From: Letharia columbiana
Lineage: Eukaryota > Ascomycota > Lecanoromycetes > Lecanorales > Parmeliaceae
DNA: 64,000 nucleotides
Reading direction: 5' to 3'
Assembly (NCBI RefSeq): GCF_014066305.1
Contig: NW_023501120.1
Coordinates: forward strand, 107,692 to 171,691
The translations under genes were made by a program, and so were the position numbers. The notes under the pieces were generated by a model. That model worked only from the letters and a program-made list of their open reading frames with translations. It was not told the origin of the DNA and searched no databases. Of the stretch, positions 1-11,200 are shown piece after piece. Position 1 is the stretch's first letter, and the number at the start of each line of letters is the position of its first letter.

Positions 1-252
1 GAGACGTACCACGTCGCCCCAAGGGTGATGCAGCCGACCTTCGAGCACCGACGCCCGCAGGAGCCCCGCTACATCCGCAAGCCGATGCTCGAGACCGCCA
101 TGCCGCCTACACCGCGGCGCGAGAAGCACTCCCACTCCGGCCGCGGGAGCCTGTACGAGGCGGACATGAAGGAGCGGGAGCGGCGGAACCGGTCGCGAAC
201 CGCCAGGGGTGCGCCGCCCGTGCCGGCCAAAGACGATGACTATTACTACTGA
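1..252 (+). CDS. 3' end of an unidentified protein gene (5' part outside window)
   Basis: The frame is open from the first base and stops with TGA at 250-252, so this is the C-terminal end of a gene that starts before the window. The visible 83 residues are strongly charged and rich in Arg, Pro and Ser, with a run of basic residues in the middle (KERERRNRSR) and an acidic-aromatic tail (KDDDYYY). This looks like an intrinsically disordered tail; no catalytic motif is visible. The internal ATG at 28 is not a credible start because the frame continues upstream with the same composition. Function unknown. Confidence 0.55.
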   Translation, partial: ETYHVAPRVMQPTFEHRRPQEPRYIRKPMLETAMPPTPRREKHSHSGRGSLYEADMKERERRNRSRTARGAPPVPAKDDDYYY

Positions 253-1537
253 AAGAAGTACGATTACGACATGAGATGCTATGAATGATCGATCATGATC
301 GCACGATGATGATGAGTCCGACTTCCAACAAAGGGACACGCCAATAAACCGGACACACGCCGTATGGAACCACCCCAACGCAGACCTCGCCGGCGTACAT
401 TCTGCTCGGCTCGGGTGCCTCTGCTGCACCACAAACGACATTGACTATCTCCGGCCCTACGATTGCTTCAGGCGTGGTTGCACCGGGATGGAATTGCGCT
501 TCTGGTTCATGTTTGGAGGCGGACAAGGGGAAGACAGACGGAAGAGGATTTTGTAAAGGAAGCAGATGGAGGAGCGCTGAGGCTGGCGATAAAGCCGATG
601 ATGATGTTGCGACCCGAAATAGCCTAGAATCAATAATATTGCCACGCACCAAATGTTCCAACTTTGCTGTACTTTATCCCGTTCGGGCCTGCTCCCTAAA
701 TACCTTACCCCGCACCTTGCGGCTTCGAAGAAGTTCCCCAATCAACATCCAAAGCAATCTAACCCACCTCAAATAGCCAGACCCCCTGAAAGGATCCATG
801 ACTCAGAGAGCAGAAGCCAAGCCCAAGACCACACCAAGACCAACCCGCAATCCAGACCTCGCCCATTTCCCACCCCCTCTCCACGGACCCTCCTCACATG
901 GAACATAATATATGCCCCCCGGGACGAAAAGATCCCCGCCCGGCCACCCTCGCATTCCCCAGTCCCAGCTCCACCAAGGGCTAAAGTACCGTCCCATCTC
1001 TTCGACAACCCGCGCATGTGCCGGCGACGGCCTCCACCGGATGTGGTCCTCGACGCCGTGCAGGGCGATGCATTCCGCGTCGCCGGCGTTCGTCGCGTTG
1101 AAGACTGTCGGTTAGGTTATGGTCAGATGCCACGCAAACAAAGCCCAGAAAAAGGTAAAGCCGTCGGCCGGATAGGAGACAGGATCCGATTCGATTCGAC
1201 TCGATTCGACTCACCCCAGCCGATGGCGCCTCCCAAACTTTTCCCGACCGTGATGACGGGATGCTCACGATCCACCACCTCGTCTCCTATTCGAGCCCTT
1301 CGCGTCCTCGCGGGCGCCGTTTCTCACCGTGAAGAACGCGACTTCCGTCACCGGAGCCGCGAGAGCGGGAGCGGCGGCGGAGGTCAAACTGGTATACACT
1401 TTGAGTGCGACTCAGCTGCACATTTGAAACCAGGAGCACAAAACCCGGAGGGAATGATGGGAGGGGGTCATTAACTTCGTAAGAAGGGCTGCAAACGCGG
1501 CTCCGATTGACAACGTCAACGGGCTTCTACTGAGCAC
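253..1537. other. Intergenic region, about 1.3 kb
   Basis: No supported gene. One long open frame on the plus strand (653-1474) has the Pro/Arg/Ser-rich composition expected of chance translation of C-rich DNA and no recognisable domain, so it is not called. A small direct repeat of gattcgactc lies near 1187-1211. Confidence 0.5.
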
Positions 1538-2635
1538 TCAGACGTTGCTTGGGACTTCGAGTTCTTGTGAATGTTCCGCTCCTCTCAACTCGTGGGGTCT
1601 ATGGGACGACGCTGAATGCATCCGTGAGTCGCCGTTATCGGGCATCTCGAATACGGTGTCTTCCCCGTTCAACTCATGCCTCGTTCTTTCGGCTTCTAGT
1701 TCATGCCTCCTCCGTTCTTCATCTTCCAACTCTGCTTTCTGATCCACGTAGAGTTGCGCGTCGGATGATTTTTCTGGATGCATCGCGTCGGCTGCCTGGC
1801 TTCGTTTGTTCCGGTATCTACGGATGATGATGAAGCAGAACAGAAGTATCATGATTCCGACGGTTGGTAATACAACAGAGAGGATGATGATTTGCGTAGG
1901 ATGGCCACGGCTCCCTGGTGTTGAGCTCCCAGTCAAGTTTTCGGCTGAGTGTACTGCCGCTGAGCCTTCCGCTGGAGTTGCCGGAGAGGCTACTGTCGTT
2001 GAGACTGCTGCTCGAGCTCCCACGAACGTTGGAATGCGTTGTGACGGCGGTATTGAAGCAGTACAGCCTTCCAATCCTTCGGTGGCTAAAATGTCAGAGT
2101 ATGCGTCATCCAGAAAAGAGGAGTAGCCATCTTGTTCAAGGCTGCTAAACACAGCATCTCCCGCCACGCCTGTTAACCCTGCTAGACTAGACGTAGGTAA
2201 GAAGCGGAAGAAATCTAATGAGGATGTGATATTGGCTATGTAGACGGTAATCAATGGGGTCGGTGAGATGGCATGTTCGACACAATTCCCTGATATTGAT
2301 GATGATGTGGTGATAGAGTATGCCGTGATGGCAAGGTAGGCATTCAGGTATGGTGTCCTGTGGACTCTATGTATTAGCCACAAGGTAGCGTTGTCTTTCC
2401 GGAACCCTACCCTATCGCAGGATTGCCATAATCCCAAGAAGTACTATTCATGGTAATCAAATCTGCGTTGACATCGCAGCCTGTGCATATCGGTGCTGGC
2501 CTGGCTGCACTACAAGTGCTACAAGAAGCAGCTACGTGGAGTGAGTAACCGACAATTTTCACTTGACGCTAGTTGGCTCGTACATAGGCCAAGTACGAAG
2601 CAAAGGATAATCATTTTACTCAAATACAGATCCAT
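1538..2635 (-). CDS. Single-pass membrane protein with secretion signal and charged cytosolic tail
   Basis: Three exons are proposed: 2635-2584, 2531-2411 and 2366-1538 (333 aa). The first intron (2583-2532, GTACGA..GTAG) and second (2410-2367, 44 nt, with a GCTAAT branch site) restore one frame from an ATG at 2635. The protein begins with a hydrophobic leader (MIILCFVLGL), followed by a small Cys-rich ectodomain (CSTC, PICTGC), a Ser/Thr-rich stretch, a transmembrane helix (IIILSVVLPTVGIMILLFCF) followed by RRYRNKR as a cytosolic stop-transfer signal, and a Glu/Arg-rich tail of about 90 residues. The architecture resembles fungal wall-stress-sensor-like or Mid2-like proteins, but no family is assigned. 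The first intron is the less certain one. No operon-like context. Confidence 0.65.
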
Positions 2636-4028
2636 GATGGGAAAAAGATGAAGGTCGAGTGCACAGTTGCAGGATTGGGCAAAAATCAAAAACAAGATTG
2701 ATCTCTAGGGAAAAAGATTTACCTGAGCCATGACAGTTTGCACGAAGATGTAAGACGATGCTTCCTCAGGCGGCAACACAATGATCTTCCCTGCTTTTCT
2801 GTGGCGTACATCTAGGAAAAAGGAACCATTCGCTATCCTCAGATCATATCCGTCAACTCGCATGAAAGCTGCACTGCGCCACAATCTCGCCCGTCCGGGA
2901 CGTCCGGACCTGCCTTCTTTGAGGTATAATCTACACTGACAATGCGAGGAGCTGAGCTTTTTCGTTCTCCGAGTCAGTTCAGCATTACATTGCATTGAGA
3001 GAGCAGCATAGATTCCGTCACACTTCGTAGCAAAGGCATACTGCGGCGCTACATCCGCCGGAATGTTCTTCTGTACCTTCATGAAAAGAGTTATAGGAAA
3101 GCATATGAGCTAGGAATGACGACTTGTGAATCAAGATTGTGAGCTGCGGTATGAGTTGGTGCAGGTCCACTGGTCTTTATGTATTAGCGTGTGCACAAGA
3201 TGCTATAATCGTTTTGGGTTGACAAGACTACAGCATCATCTGTTAACGTGCTTAAACCTCTCATTAGGCCATCACCTCGGAGTTTGCTAGTATATTCTTT
3301 ATTGGAAATGTTCTCGATCCTATACGCACTGTTTTGAACTTCCCAAGTCGAGATCCTCAAAAAGCGTTCGCGCTTCACAATTTCTAGATGTCTTGTTGAC
3401 GGCCAAGATAGCCCAAACATTTCTTAATTGAGGGATTACAGATTCAGGGGCAGACTGTAAAGCGCGTAAAACTACGTATCATCAACATACTTAAGAATAG
3501 CTAATATCAAGCTATATGATTGTAGCATTGTAAAAGGTTGTATTATCGCAACAGTGGGACTATACTTTAGGTTAGTGGGTTCATTATAAGGCCATAGCGT
3601 TGGTGGTTGTTTAATCAACCGTAAAGACTATTATAATTTTAAAAGAAATGAAATTAAATAAAAAACAGTTATAGATGTGGTAGTATATGTACATTTTTTC
3701 TAAATGTATATTCGCTAGAATAGTCACTTGCTGAAACGGCTGAAAGATGCGAATATGTGGAATCACTAACCCCCAGTCCTACTGTGGCAAGGAGTCTCTA
3801 CAAGTATGGTCATAGCAGTACCTATCACTGTTCGGCCCTTTGTTATTCCGTTGGGCAACCTGTCCTCGTAACACATACGCCTAAATAATGGGCAATCCCA
3901 CCGTCCCGATAATCGCTCCTCGCCGTCATAAAAACATCCACACATCCCGCCTTTCGCAGTCCTCACCTCACCAACACCGCCACACCATCCCATTCTCCCA
4001 TCGAACCCCACCGATACTCGAAAAAATA
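2636..4028. other. Intergenic region with AT-rich pocket and two weak open frames
   Basis: Two minus-strand frames (3420-3184 and 3082-2705) have no recognisable domain; the first has a faint beta-propeller-like phrase (GLSTLTDDAVVLST) and could be a remnant. Bases about 3420-3780 are clearly AT-rich compared with the surroundings, with many TA steps, and hold no reading frame. I do not call a gene here. Confidence 0.4.
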
Positions 4029-4301
4029 ATGGCCGCATCGCCTCCCATCGCCACACGGCAAACAAAGCACGACGCTCTCGGTTTCGTGACCGAGTCGCTC
4101 CAAGCATTTCCATCGCACACTTTCCTCGTCCTTGTCTTCTTTTACCTGCTCGCGCTCGCCGCTACTTCATGGCTGATGGTACAGTGGTTGGCACCGAGGT
4201 CTTCCGATAAGGCGATCCCTCCGAAGCAATGCCCGTCGTGCGGGCGGGCGGATGTTGTAATGACTGGGAGCGACGACGCAAATTCTGGGAGCAAAGGGTG
4301 A
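4029..4301 (+). CDS. Small membrane protein with a C-terminal CxxC motif (90 aa)
   Basis: The ATG at 4029 follows an A-rich leader and is preferred over an upstream CTG/ATG in the same frame at 3888, because the sequence before it is His/Pro/Arg-rich and non-protein-like. The protein has an N-terminal soluble part, one strong hydrophobic helix (FLVLVFFYLLALAATSWLMV, about residues 32-51) and a short tail containing CPSCGRAD, which could be half of a zinc ribbon or a redox site. One CxxC pair alone is not enough to bind zinc as a classic ribbon. No family recognised; position and composition suggest a small conserved fungal protein of unknown role. Confidence 0.55.
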   Translation: MAASPPIATRQTKHDALGFVTESLQAFPSHTFLVLVFFYLLALAATSWLMVQWLAPRSSDKAIPPKQCPSCGRADVVMTGSDDANSGSKG

Positions 4302-4689
4302 GGGCAAGGGAGGGATGGAAGAAGCGGTAAGAATTGTGCAGCAACGGAAGCAGCGGTGGGGCGGTGTTGGCTTATCATCTCCAGTTCAGGCATGGTTGAT
4401 GTCGTCGGCGCAAGGGGATTTCATATAAGTCACAGGGTACCACTGTTCTGAAACGCGCACATTGGGACAGCAATCATGTGTGTGGGGACTTGTGTGCGAG
4501 TGTCGATCACAAACGATGGTTCTATATATCCGAGATACATGCAAATGGCAAACAGTCTATCATTCTATACCCGGCAATGAGCGAACACTTCTCCACCTCC
4601 GAAACACTTTCCATCCCCGACCCTGCACATGAGTTGTTGAAACCCCCTTCCGCACTCTTCCATAGCTACTCAGTCACAACGCGATATAC
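4302..4689. other. Intergenic region between convergent genes
   Basis: About 390 bases between the 3' ends of the plus-strand small membrane protein and the minus-strand secreted protein. Nothing beyond presumed 3' untranslated sequence is visible. Confidence 0.5.
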
Positions 4690-5424
4690 TTAGTTACACT
4701 TATTGGCACGGTTACTGAGGCAGACATCACCGCCTTGAGACGAGCTGCCGTAACCCTTGCAAGAGGCCGTCTTCCTTTTCTGGGCCGTGACTTCATCGTT
4801 GCATGTTGTCCACGTGGTTTTGAAGAAGCCGAACCTGACATTGTAGTCGGACCAGCTGATGCAACAGTTCGACCCGCCCTGGGACTGACACTGGCTGCGG
4901 GGTGCCTTGCCAACATTCAGACTAAAAGTACAAGTCGAGCCGCTCAGGCAGCCGAAGACCTTAGCGCAGGCACCCCATTTGACCGCGTGGCCTGCAACGA
5001 CCTTGAAAGAGGAGCCGGCACGTTTTTCAAGGGCGGTGGCATTGCCAGCAATGGTGGCCAACAGGGAGTCGACGTCCGCGGTCATGTCTGGGTCGTTCGC
5101 ATCGAATGGCTTCGCGTAGGCGGCCTCGGTCATGATCCTAGCCCTTTCCTCGTCGCTAGCGCCAGAAGCTGGGTTGAGGCTCGTGAGCCATGACTGGGTA
5201 CTAGCGTTGTAACCGACGTAGTTGACGTCAACGTCGAACGGGCTCAAGTCGCCCTTGGCATGGGGGAAATGATCAGAGGCGGCAAGGGTGACGATGACGC
5301 TGCTAGCATTCACCGGTTGAGCAATACTGCTGTGGATCTGTGAGAGGCCGAGAAGAAGACTGGGAATGATGGCGGAGGAGAACATTGCTGATAGAATAGC
5401 TTGAATGGCTTCGGGAATGAACAA
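4690..5424 (-). CDS. Secreted cysteine-rich protein with a Kex2-type site (effector-like)
   Basis: Single-exon gene of 244 codons. The N-terminus is a signal peptide (hydrophobic core AIIPSLLLGL, likely cleavage after SIAQ). The second Met (5385) gives a shorter and more typical leader and may be the true start. A roughly 95-residue acidic pro-region ends at LEKR, a Kex2-like dibasic site. The following mature part of about 110 residues contains ten cysteines, including an adjacent pair (NCC), which would allow five disulfides. This layout is typical of processed fungal secreted proteins, including effectors and antimicrobial proteins. I do not recognise the fold and assign no activity. A TATA box lies about 75 bases upstream. 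Confidence 0.8.
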   Translation of the reverse strand: MFIPEAIQAILSAMFSSAIIPSLLLGLSQIHSSIAQPVNASSVIVTLAASDHFPHAKGDLSPFDVDVNYVGYNASTQSWLTSLNPASGASDEERARIMTEAAYAKPFDANDPDMTADVDSLLATIAGNATALEKRAGSSFKVVAGHAVKWGACAKVFGCLSGSTCTFSLNVGKAPRSQCQSQGGSNCCISWSDYNVRFGFFKTTWTTCNDEVTAQKRKTASCKGYGSSSQGGDVCLSNRANKCN

Positions 5425-5496
5425 GGTAGTGATGAGTTTCTCGACGGAAATGGTGGATGCTTTCTGGTCTATGGCAAAACAGGTGGTCCATACGTG

Positions 5497-5505
5497 TTAT
5501 TTATA
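5497..5505 (-). promoter_or_regulatory. Probable TATA box of the secreted protein gene
   Basis: The minus strand reads TATAAATAA about 73-80 bases upstream of the ATG at 5424, a suitable distance for a fungal core promoter. Strong TATA boxes often go with highly regulated or inducible genes, which fits a secreted cysteine-rich product. Confidence 0.5.
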
Positions 5506-8229
5506 CCCTAGGGAAACCTCTCATCCTCATACTTCGCCGCAGGAACACGAGCCCCTATTCTGAAAGAAGAGCTTGAAACTCGTAACCATCATCGACCCAC
5601 ACATAAGATGTCTCTGTCAGCTTCCACCGTTCTCAATACCTCTACCCCGCCGCCGGTCTGAAACCAACGGCCTTCAACGTATCTCCTTGGATCGATCCCT
5701 AACAAGCATCAGCATCTAACGATCATTCCTTTGGGCTGTGCTGGACTGATCATGACACAAGCAAAGAGCACAGCTCAGCTCCCTTGCCTCGCTATCACAT
5801 CAGCGCTAGCCCCTGATAGCCATGTCGCTCGGAAATTGCAACAGTAGAGGCTTCGACTTGGGTATGCAATCTCGCCTTCGGAATGCCAATGTGATCAGAA
5901 CCCAGCTGACTGCTACCTGGCTAAGCCGCGGAAAAGTCTTGGAATGAAGTCATGGTGGAGCCCGACAGACTGGGGCAAACGCTCTCTCGCCGCTTGGGGC
6001 CGTGGCGGTAGGATGGGCCTTGTATTTCTTCGCAACCCTGTGTGAGAGACGGCAATAGCTGCGAACGGAGTAGTGGTGTATCAAGGAGGCTTGGTGGCCA
6101 AAATCAATGAAACTTCACGTAACATCGGTGGCAATGCATTGACGTAGCCACTGTACATCCTGAAAAGCACTCTGGTCCACCTGCAGGTTATTCAAACACG
6201 CCTCAACTGCAGAATCGAAGGTTCAACAGCCCGCAGAGACCTGTCATCTGAGCATGTCTCCAGCATACCTGCCTGTTTTGAATACTGGACCACAGGAACC
6301 TCAACCTTCATAGATTGCCACCTGACCACGTCCGCCCCTACATCTGCTGCAGTGTACCTCTTTGCGACGCACTGTGCCGAGCTGAGGGAGATCAGAAGGC
6401 CCGTGGTGTCATGCGGCATGACTGGGCGGCGTTTGCTTGTGGTGCGGTGATGCAGCCTTGTGGGTGACAGTAGAGCCTGCACACACCTGACAATCCTCTC
6501 GCCTCATGCATCTGGAACAGTTCATCGATACCTTCTGGAGAAAGTAACGCGATTGTTGGAAAGGATCATTCCTGCGATTCCGTCTGATCACGAATCAAAA
6601 AACCGTGATAGGTTCTTTGATTGGCAAGTTGTAAACGATTCGCAGATTTTGGAACATATACATATTAAGATGACTAAGCTTCGAGGACCGCATCCTCAGA
6701 ATCGAGCGCTGTATGTGTACACGATTGACTGGGTGACAAAAGACGGTACTGGCATGGGATACCGGAGTTCGAGCGATTATGACGCCGCTCCGACGCAGAA
6801 GGTTGGTAAAAACCACAGGTGCTGCGAGGTTTGAGAGGGGGATGTAACCGTATCCTCCGTCATAGTGGGCACCCCCGCACAAGCGGAACGAATGACGAAA
6901 CCTGTTCGGAAATATGTCTGAGTAGAGATCAGTCTTGGCCGCTTACATTGATGATGTTGTTAGGACCGTGCTAGACCAAGTCAATAGCGGTGTGTAACGA
7001 AGATACTATTGATAGGGAGGAACTATTCGCCACAGTGGGACTGGGGGTGAGTGGGTTACATAATATGCCCCTGTTTCAGGGCCTTGTCGGTACCTCTGCA
7101 AGGTGTAGGAGACAGGTGTCCAGTATGAGCTGTATAGCCATCTGTTTCACACCTGTCAATGGCTCTCCATGCGATGCCGGCTCTTTCAGAGCCACTATAT
7201 ACTTTTCGTCCTTTTATTCATCCACACCTGTATATAGCTACCATCTCATTCCAGGTCTATACCATCGGCGTGGGAGTTTTCTTGCGCTGGGGTACGAGAG
7301 ATATATGCCTGTTCAGGCCTCTATCTAGGCCTGAAATTCAATCCCCGGCGTGAGACGGCCCAACCACTATCTACACTCTGATGCATGTGATGCGTGTTTC
7401 TCATGAATGGGACAACTAAAAGCTTGGAAACCGCCACTTTTGAACTTCGTACTTCCTTTCATCCCGTCCCCATCTCACGCCCACAGCTGAAGTCACTTCC
7501 CCCAGGGCATCTACCGTGGACTGGTCGGCCAGCTACGAGATCCACCTGTGGTGTATGCAATCCAACACAGTTGGACTCTGTCGGACAAAAGACGAAAGGG
7601 GAGGGTCTGGTTGTAATGCTGCAGAGTGTAATGGTTTCCGGTGGCAGCGGGAGTCTTCCCTGGCTTTTCACGTGTACTTTAGCCAGTTTTGTACCTAATT
7701 CGGACATGGTTGCGTGGCCGAGTGGGCAAAAACAGTCCCACTCTATTTTCTATGGCTAGAGGGGCGCCCCTCCGGCTTCGAAAACACACACACTTTGGGC
7801 TGGTCGCCGCTACTACTTTAGTTGCATCAGGGACCACACCTGCAATTGGTATCAGGCTTGTAGAGATGTTCAGAGCCCGAGTCCGCTTAGGGTTCGGTAC
7901 CTATACAAGTCTTGATCATGGCTACATAGGTTGCGCACTTTGAGATCAGACGAAAGAAAAACAAATGCGGCCTCCAAAAGCATCCCTATGTAGGCTCGAT
8001 CGAAAGGAGCGCAGTCAAAGTGCCTGAGATGGGTATGTTGTCCAGTCTCGAAGAGTCTCGCGCTTTCCAAGTTCACCGCAGGGCGTGTGCCTTGTAGGGA
8101 GCATGTCACACAACATCAATGCGGACAGTCGTTATTCGTCAGGGAGTAGGCAACATCGTGCGAATGTTTGGTTGTTGAAGACTGCGTTGGCACATGCACC
8201 CGATGTCATCGTTATCGAAGACACGACGT
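5506..8229. other. Intergenic region, about 2.7 kb
   Basis: No supported gene. A plus-strand frame at 6460-6834 and an overlapping minus-strand frame at 6882-6595 both look weakly protein-like; on the minus strand a GTAAGC..ACAG pair near 6952-6908 could be an intron, so a small unrecognised gene is possible around 6595-6980. A sequence near 7709-7719 matches a tRNA A box but lacks the rest of a tRNA. Otherwise nothing is visible. Confidence 0.4.
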
Positions 8230-11200
8230 TCAGTCATGTGGATTGGAAGGAGAAGTTCTGTGGAGCTTGTCGATGATACCCCCCAACCCTCGAGGTTTTC
8301 GCTTTTGCTTTTTCAGTACCGTATCCGATGCATCTCCATATGGACCTCGATCCTCTCCAGCCGTCGCAGGTACCAGAAGACCGTAACGAAGCTGAACTCT
8401 GTTCAGCGCTACCCTGTTCTCAGTCCACCAACTTTCCGGCACCTTGCTGTTTCGACCAGCCAGTATGCCTTTTGCCTTGTCGTAAAGTTCTTTCGCTTCC
8501 CTAACCAGCCGCAATTGCTGCTCCAAGTCGCCACGTTTAGACTCTTCGGGGGTAATGAGAGCAAGATGGGTATCCCTATAGCGCCTCGCATCGTCTGGAC
8601 GTCCCTGTAGTGCAATCGCCAACATGAGGTTGTAGTGAATCGGTCCTTCCATCGATTTATCTTCCTCCAACCTGTTGTCTTGCAATGCTTCGCAGAGCAA
8701 CTCCTCTGCTCTGTGCGAGTCGCCAAGGCGTGAAAAAAGGAGAGCAAAGTCGTATAATGGACGGGAACCACGCCAGTGCCTTCTCATTGCAGTGCCGGCC
8801 AGCTCTATTATCTGGACAAAGAGATTTGCGATCGGTAGTCCTGGCGGTTCTTGGCGAGCATCTCCAGTCCCATGAAGCGATTCTATCACATCCAGTCCGT
8901 AGCGCAGAGTCGTGCCAAATACCTGTATCATTTGGCCTTCGAAGCGGAACCCTGACTCAACGGCTCCGGTAATTATTCTCTTCAAGATATCCGCCGCTTC
9001 TGGCGTCTCGCCTTTCTGGCTCAGCTCACTCAGAAGATTGTTACAACTTAGCCAAACAAATCGGTCTGTAATCAAGCGTATAGACAAGTGTTCTTTGAAT
9101 ACATCCCGATGGATTTGAAGTATGTCTCTTTCTTCGTCATGGCCTAAGATCACAGCTGGCTCGAACTCTGATCCTCGTCGCATACCGCTCAGAATCCCTG
9201 CTTTTAGGGCATAGATAGTCAAGAAAACCGTCTTGTGTGCCGTTCGCTGTTGCTCATCCATTGAAATGAGCAATTCGTTGTTCATTTCCTGAGCTTCTTG
9301 AAACTTTCCCTGCTCAAAAAGAAAAACGCTAAGGCTATAACGGTCTTCGAGACTAAGTTCAGTATCTTCTGGTAAGCCACGCCTCAAGACGATAAGCTCA
9401 TTTGCAGTCTCTTCCCCTTCTTTATACTCACCGAGGCCCGCGCAAGCGCTACGCTTCACTTGCAGTACTTTCGCGCGTAATTCCAGATATTCTTCATCGC
9501 TCATAGCTTCATTATTTAACTTGGCAGAGTCTAATCTTTCCATAGCAAATTTCGACTCATTATATCCCTCTCGAAAGTGACTATCCGCAACTAGACATTT
9601 AATTTTTTCGACCCAGGCTTTGATGGTTAGCCAATGGTAAGGGCCGCAAATGTCTTGCGCTATCGCGACAGCTTGTGTAGCTAGTTGTACGCTGTCAAAC
9701 GTCATACCGGAAACCCTCAGGAATACAGCACAGCGGTAATTTAGAAGAGCTAGAGCTTCACTCTTCAGATTATTTTCTGTGGCGAAGTTGACTTGTAGCA
9801 ATGCGTGTGATTGCAAGTATGGCCACGATGCTAAGTACTCGCGGTACTCATGCATTTTCCGAAGTTTAGACAATATGACTGCGACACTGTCGCTCAAATA
9901 AGACCTCTTGTCTTCGGGAGACAGTCGATTTGAGATCCCCTCGTGGATGATAGGGTGAACAGAGTACTCGCTGCCGTCGTGATACGAAATTTCCTCTATC
10001 AGAGACAAATGAAGAAGATGCTTTATCGTGTCACGGAAAGACTGGTCGTCAAGTTCTGCGAGTACGGGCAGAGCGCGGATGAGAGATACTGGTATCTTCT
10101 GCCAATGGAAAAATCCGAAGTAATTGAGACAGCGAGCGGATAACTGGTGGTCGCGTTCAAGGTCTTCGAACGATATTTCGTAGGTCAATAGTATGGATTG
10201 GCCACTTGTCCTAAACCCCTCTGTCTCCACGTCCAACACAGGTTGCGCCATTAGCGATATTCTGTTTCGTTTGTCGCGATAAGCAGCGATGTACTCATGC
10301 ACTGGACGCTGCTGGTCAGTGACGTTGGCGGCAGCTTGAGCTAAAGCTAGCGGCAGGTTGCCGAGTAATACCAACAGTTCGTCCACCATAGCTGAGGAGC
10401 TTTGGCTGGCAAGATGGGGCGGAATTGATTTCGTGAACAGATCACTGGCTTCGCTTGTGTCCATTGGTTCGACATGCAAGCCATCTTTGGCAGCAGCTAC
10501 CGTACCACGGAATCGAGGGTCTCGTGTCGTGATGAGGACTCGACCTTCTTTAGGAACGTAGCTGTTGATCGCATTTCCCGCCGCAGTTTTCCCAACAAAC
10601 AGATTGTAATCGTCGGCATTGTCCAGTACAAGAAGCCACGAACTTGGGTCTCTTTCCAGTCTAGCAGTGACGTTTCGTGCCAAGAGAGGACGATCTTGGC
10701 TCGTGCTCACATGGGTCTTTGAGGGCTCAAGCTGGTCCATTATTCGGGGGAAGTCATTGAGGAAATTGGCAACAGTGTCAGCTCGGACCCAAAAGACCGA
10801 TAGTCTTGATCGCATGGACTGAGCAAATTGTAGGGCGATTTGAGTCTTCCTTTATGTCTGTCAGGGCCCTTCACCGTATCCTAGCCATTTGACTTACCCA
10901 ATACCCCCAGGACCCCAGAGTACGAACTTCTGTTGACCGGCAACACTTTTATCGAAAAATCGATGAAGCTCTGCTGTGTACGTCACTCGGTCGACAAAGT
11001 GAAGGCAATGACGATACGGCAGAAGCGACGGCTTTTCTTCAACCTTCTTCTGCCCTGCAACTACGCTTAGCAACATCGCCGCAGACGCTACGCTATTAGG
11101 CTACACTAACAATTTTGATCAGGCCATACCAACGATTTTGCACATCGCTGAACTTCGTCACCGTTTTTCATCGTGCTAAGGTAACGAGTTGTCAAAGCAT

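Noticed and set aside
1402..1419. HFECDS phrase also found near 50921-50938
   Set aside because: The DNA around the two sites matches only partly and neither lies in a supported gene; probably chance.
653..1474. 273-codon open frame on the plus strand
   Set aside because: Pro/Arg/Ser-rich composition from C-rich DNA, no domain, no introns or start context. Treated as chance.
6460..6882. Possible small gene on either strand
   Set aside because: Both strands look weakly protein-like and a candidate intron exists, but no domain, start context or consistent model was found.
7708..7790. tRNA-like sequence with a perfect A box (TGGCCGAGTGG) and a weak B box (GGCTTCGAA)
   Set aside because: The acceptor arms do not pair, no clear anticodon stem-loop is present, and the B box is imperfect. 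At most a decayed fragment.
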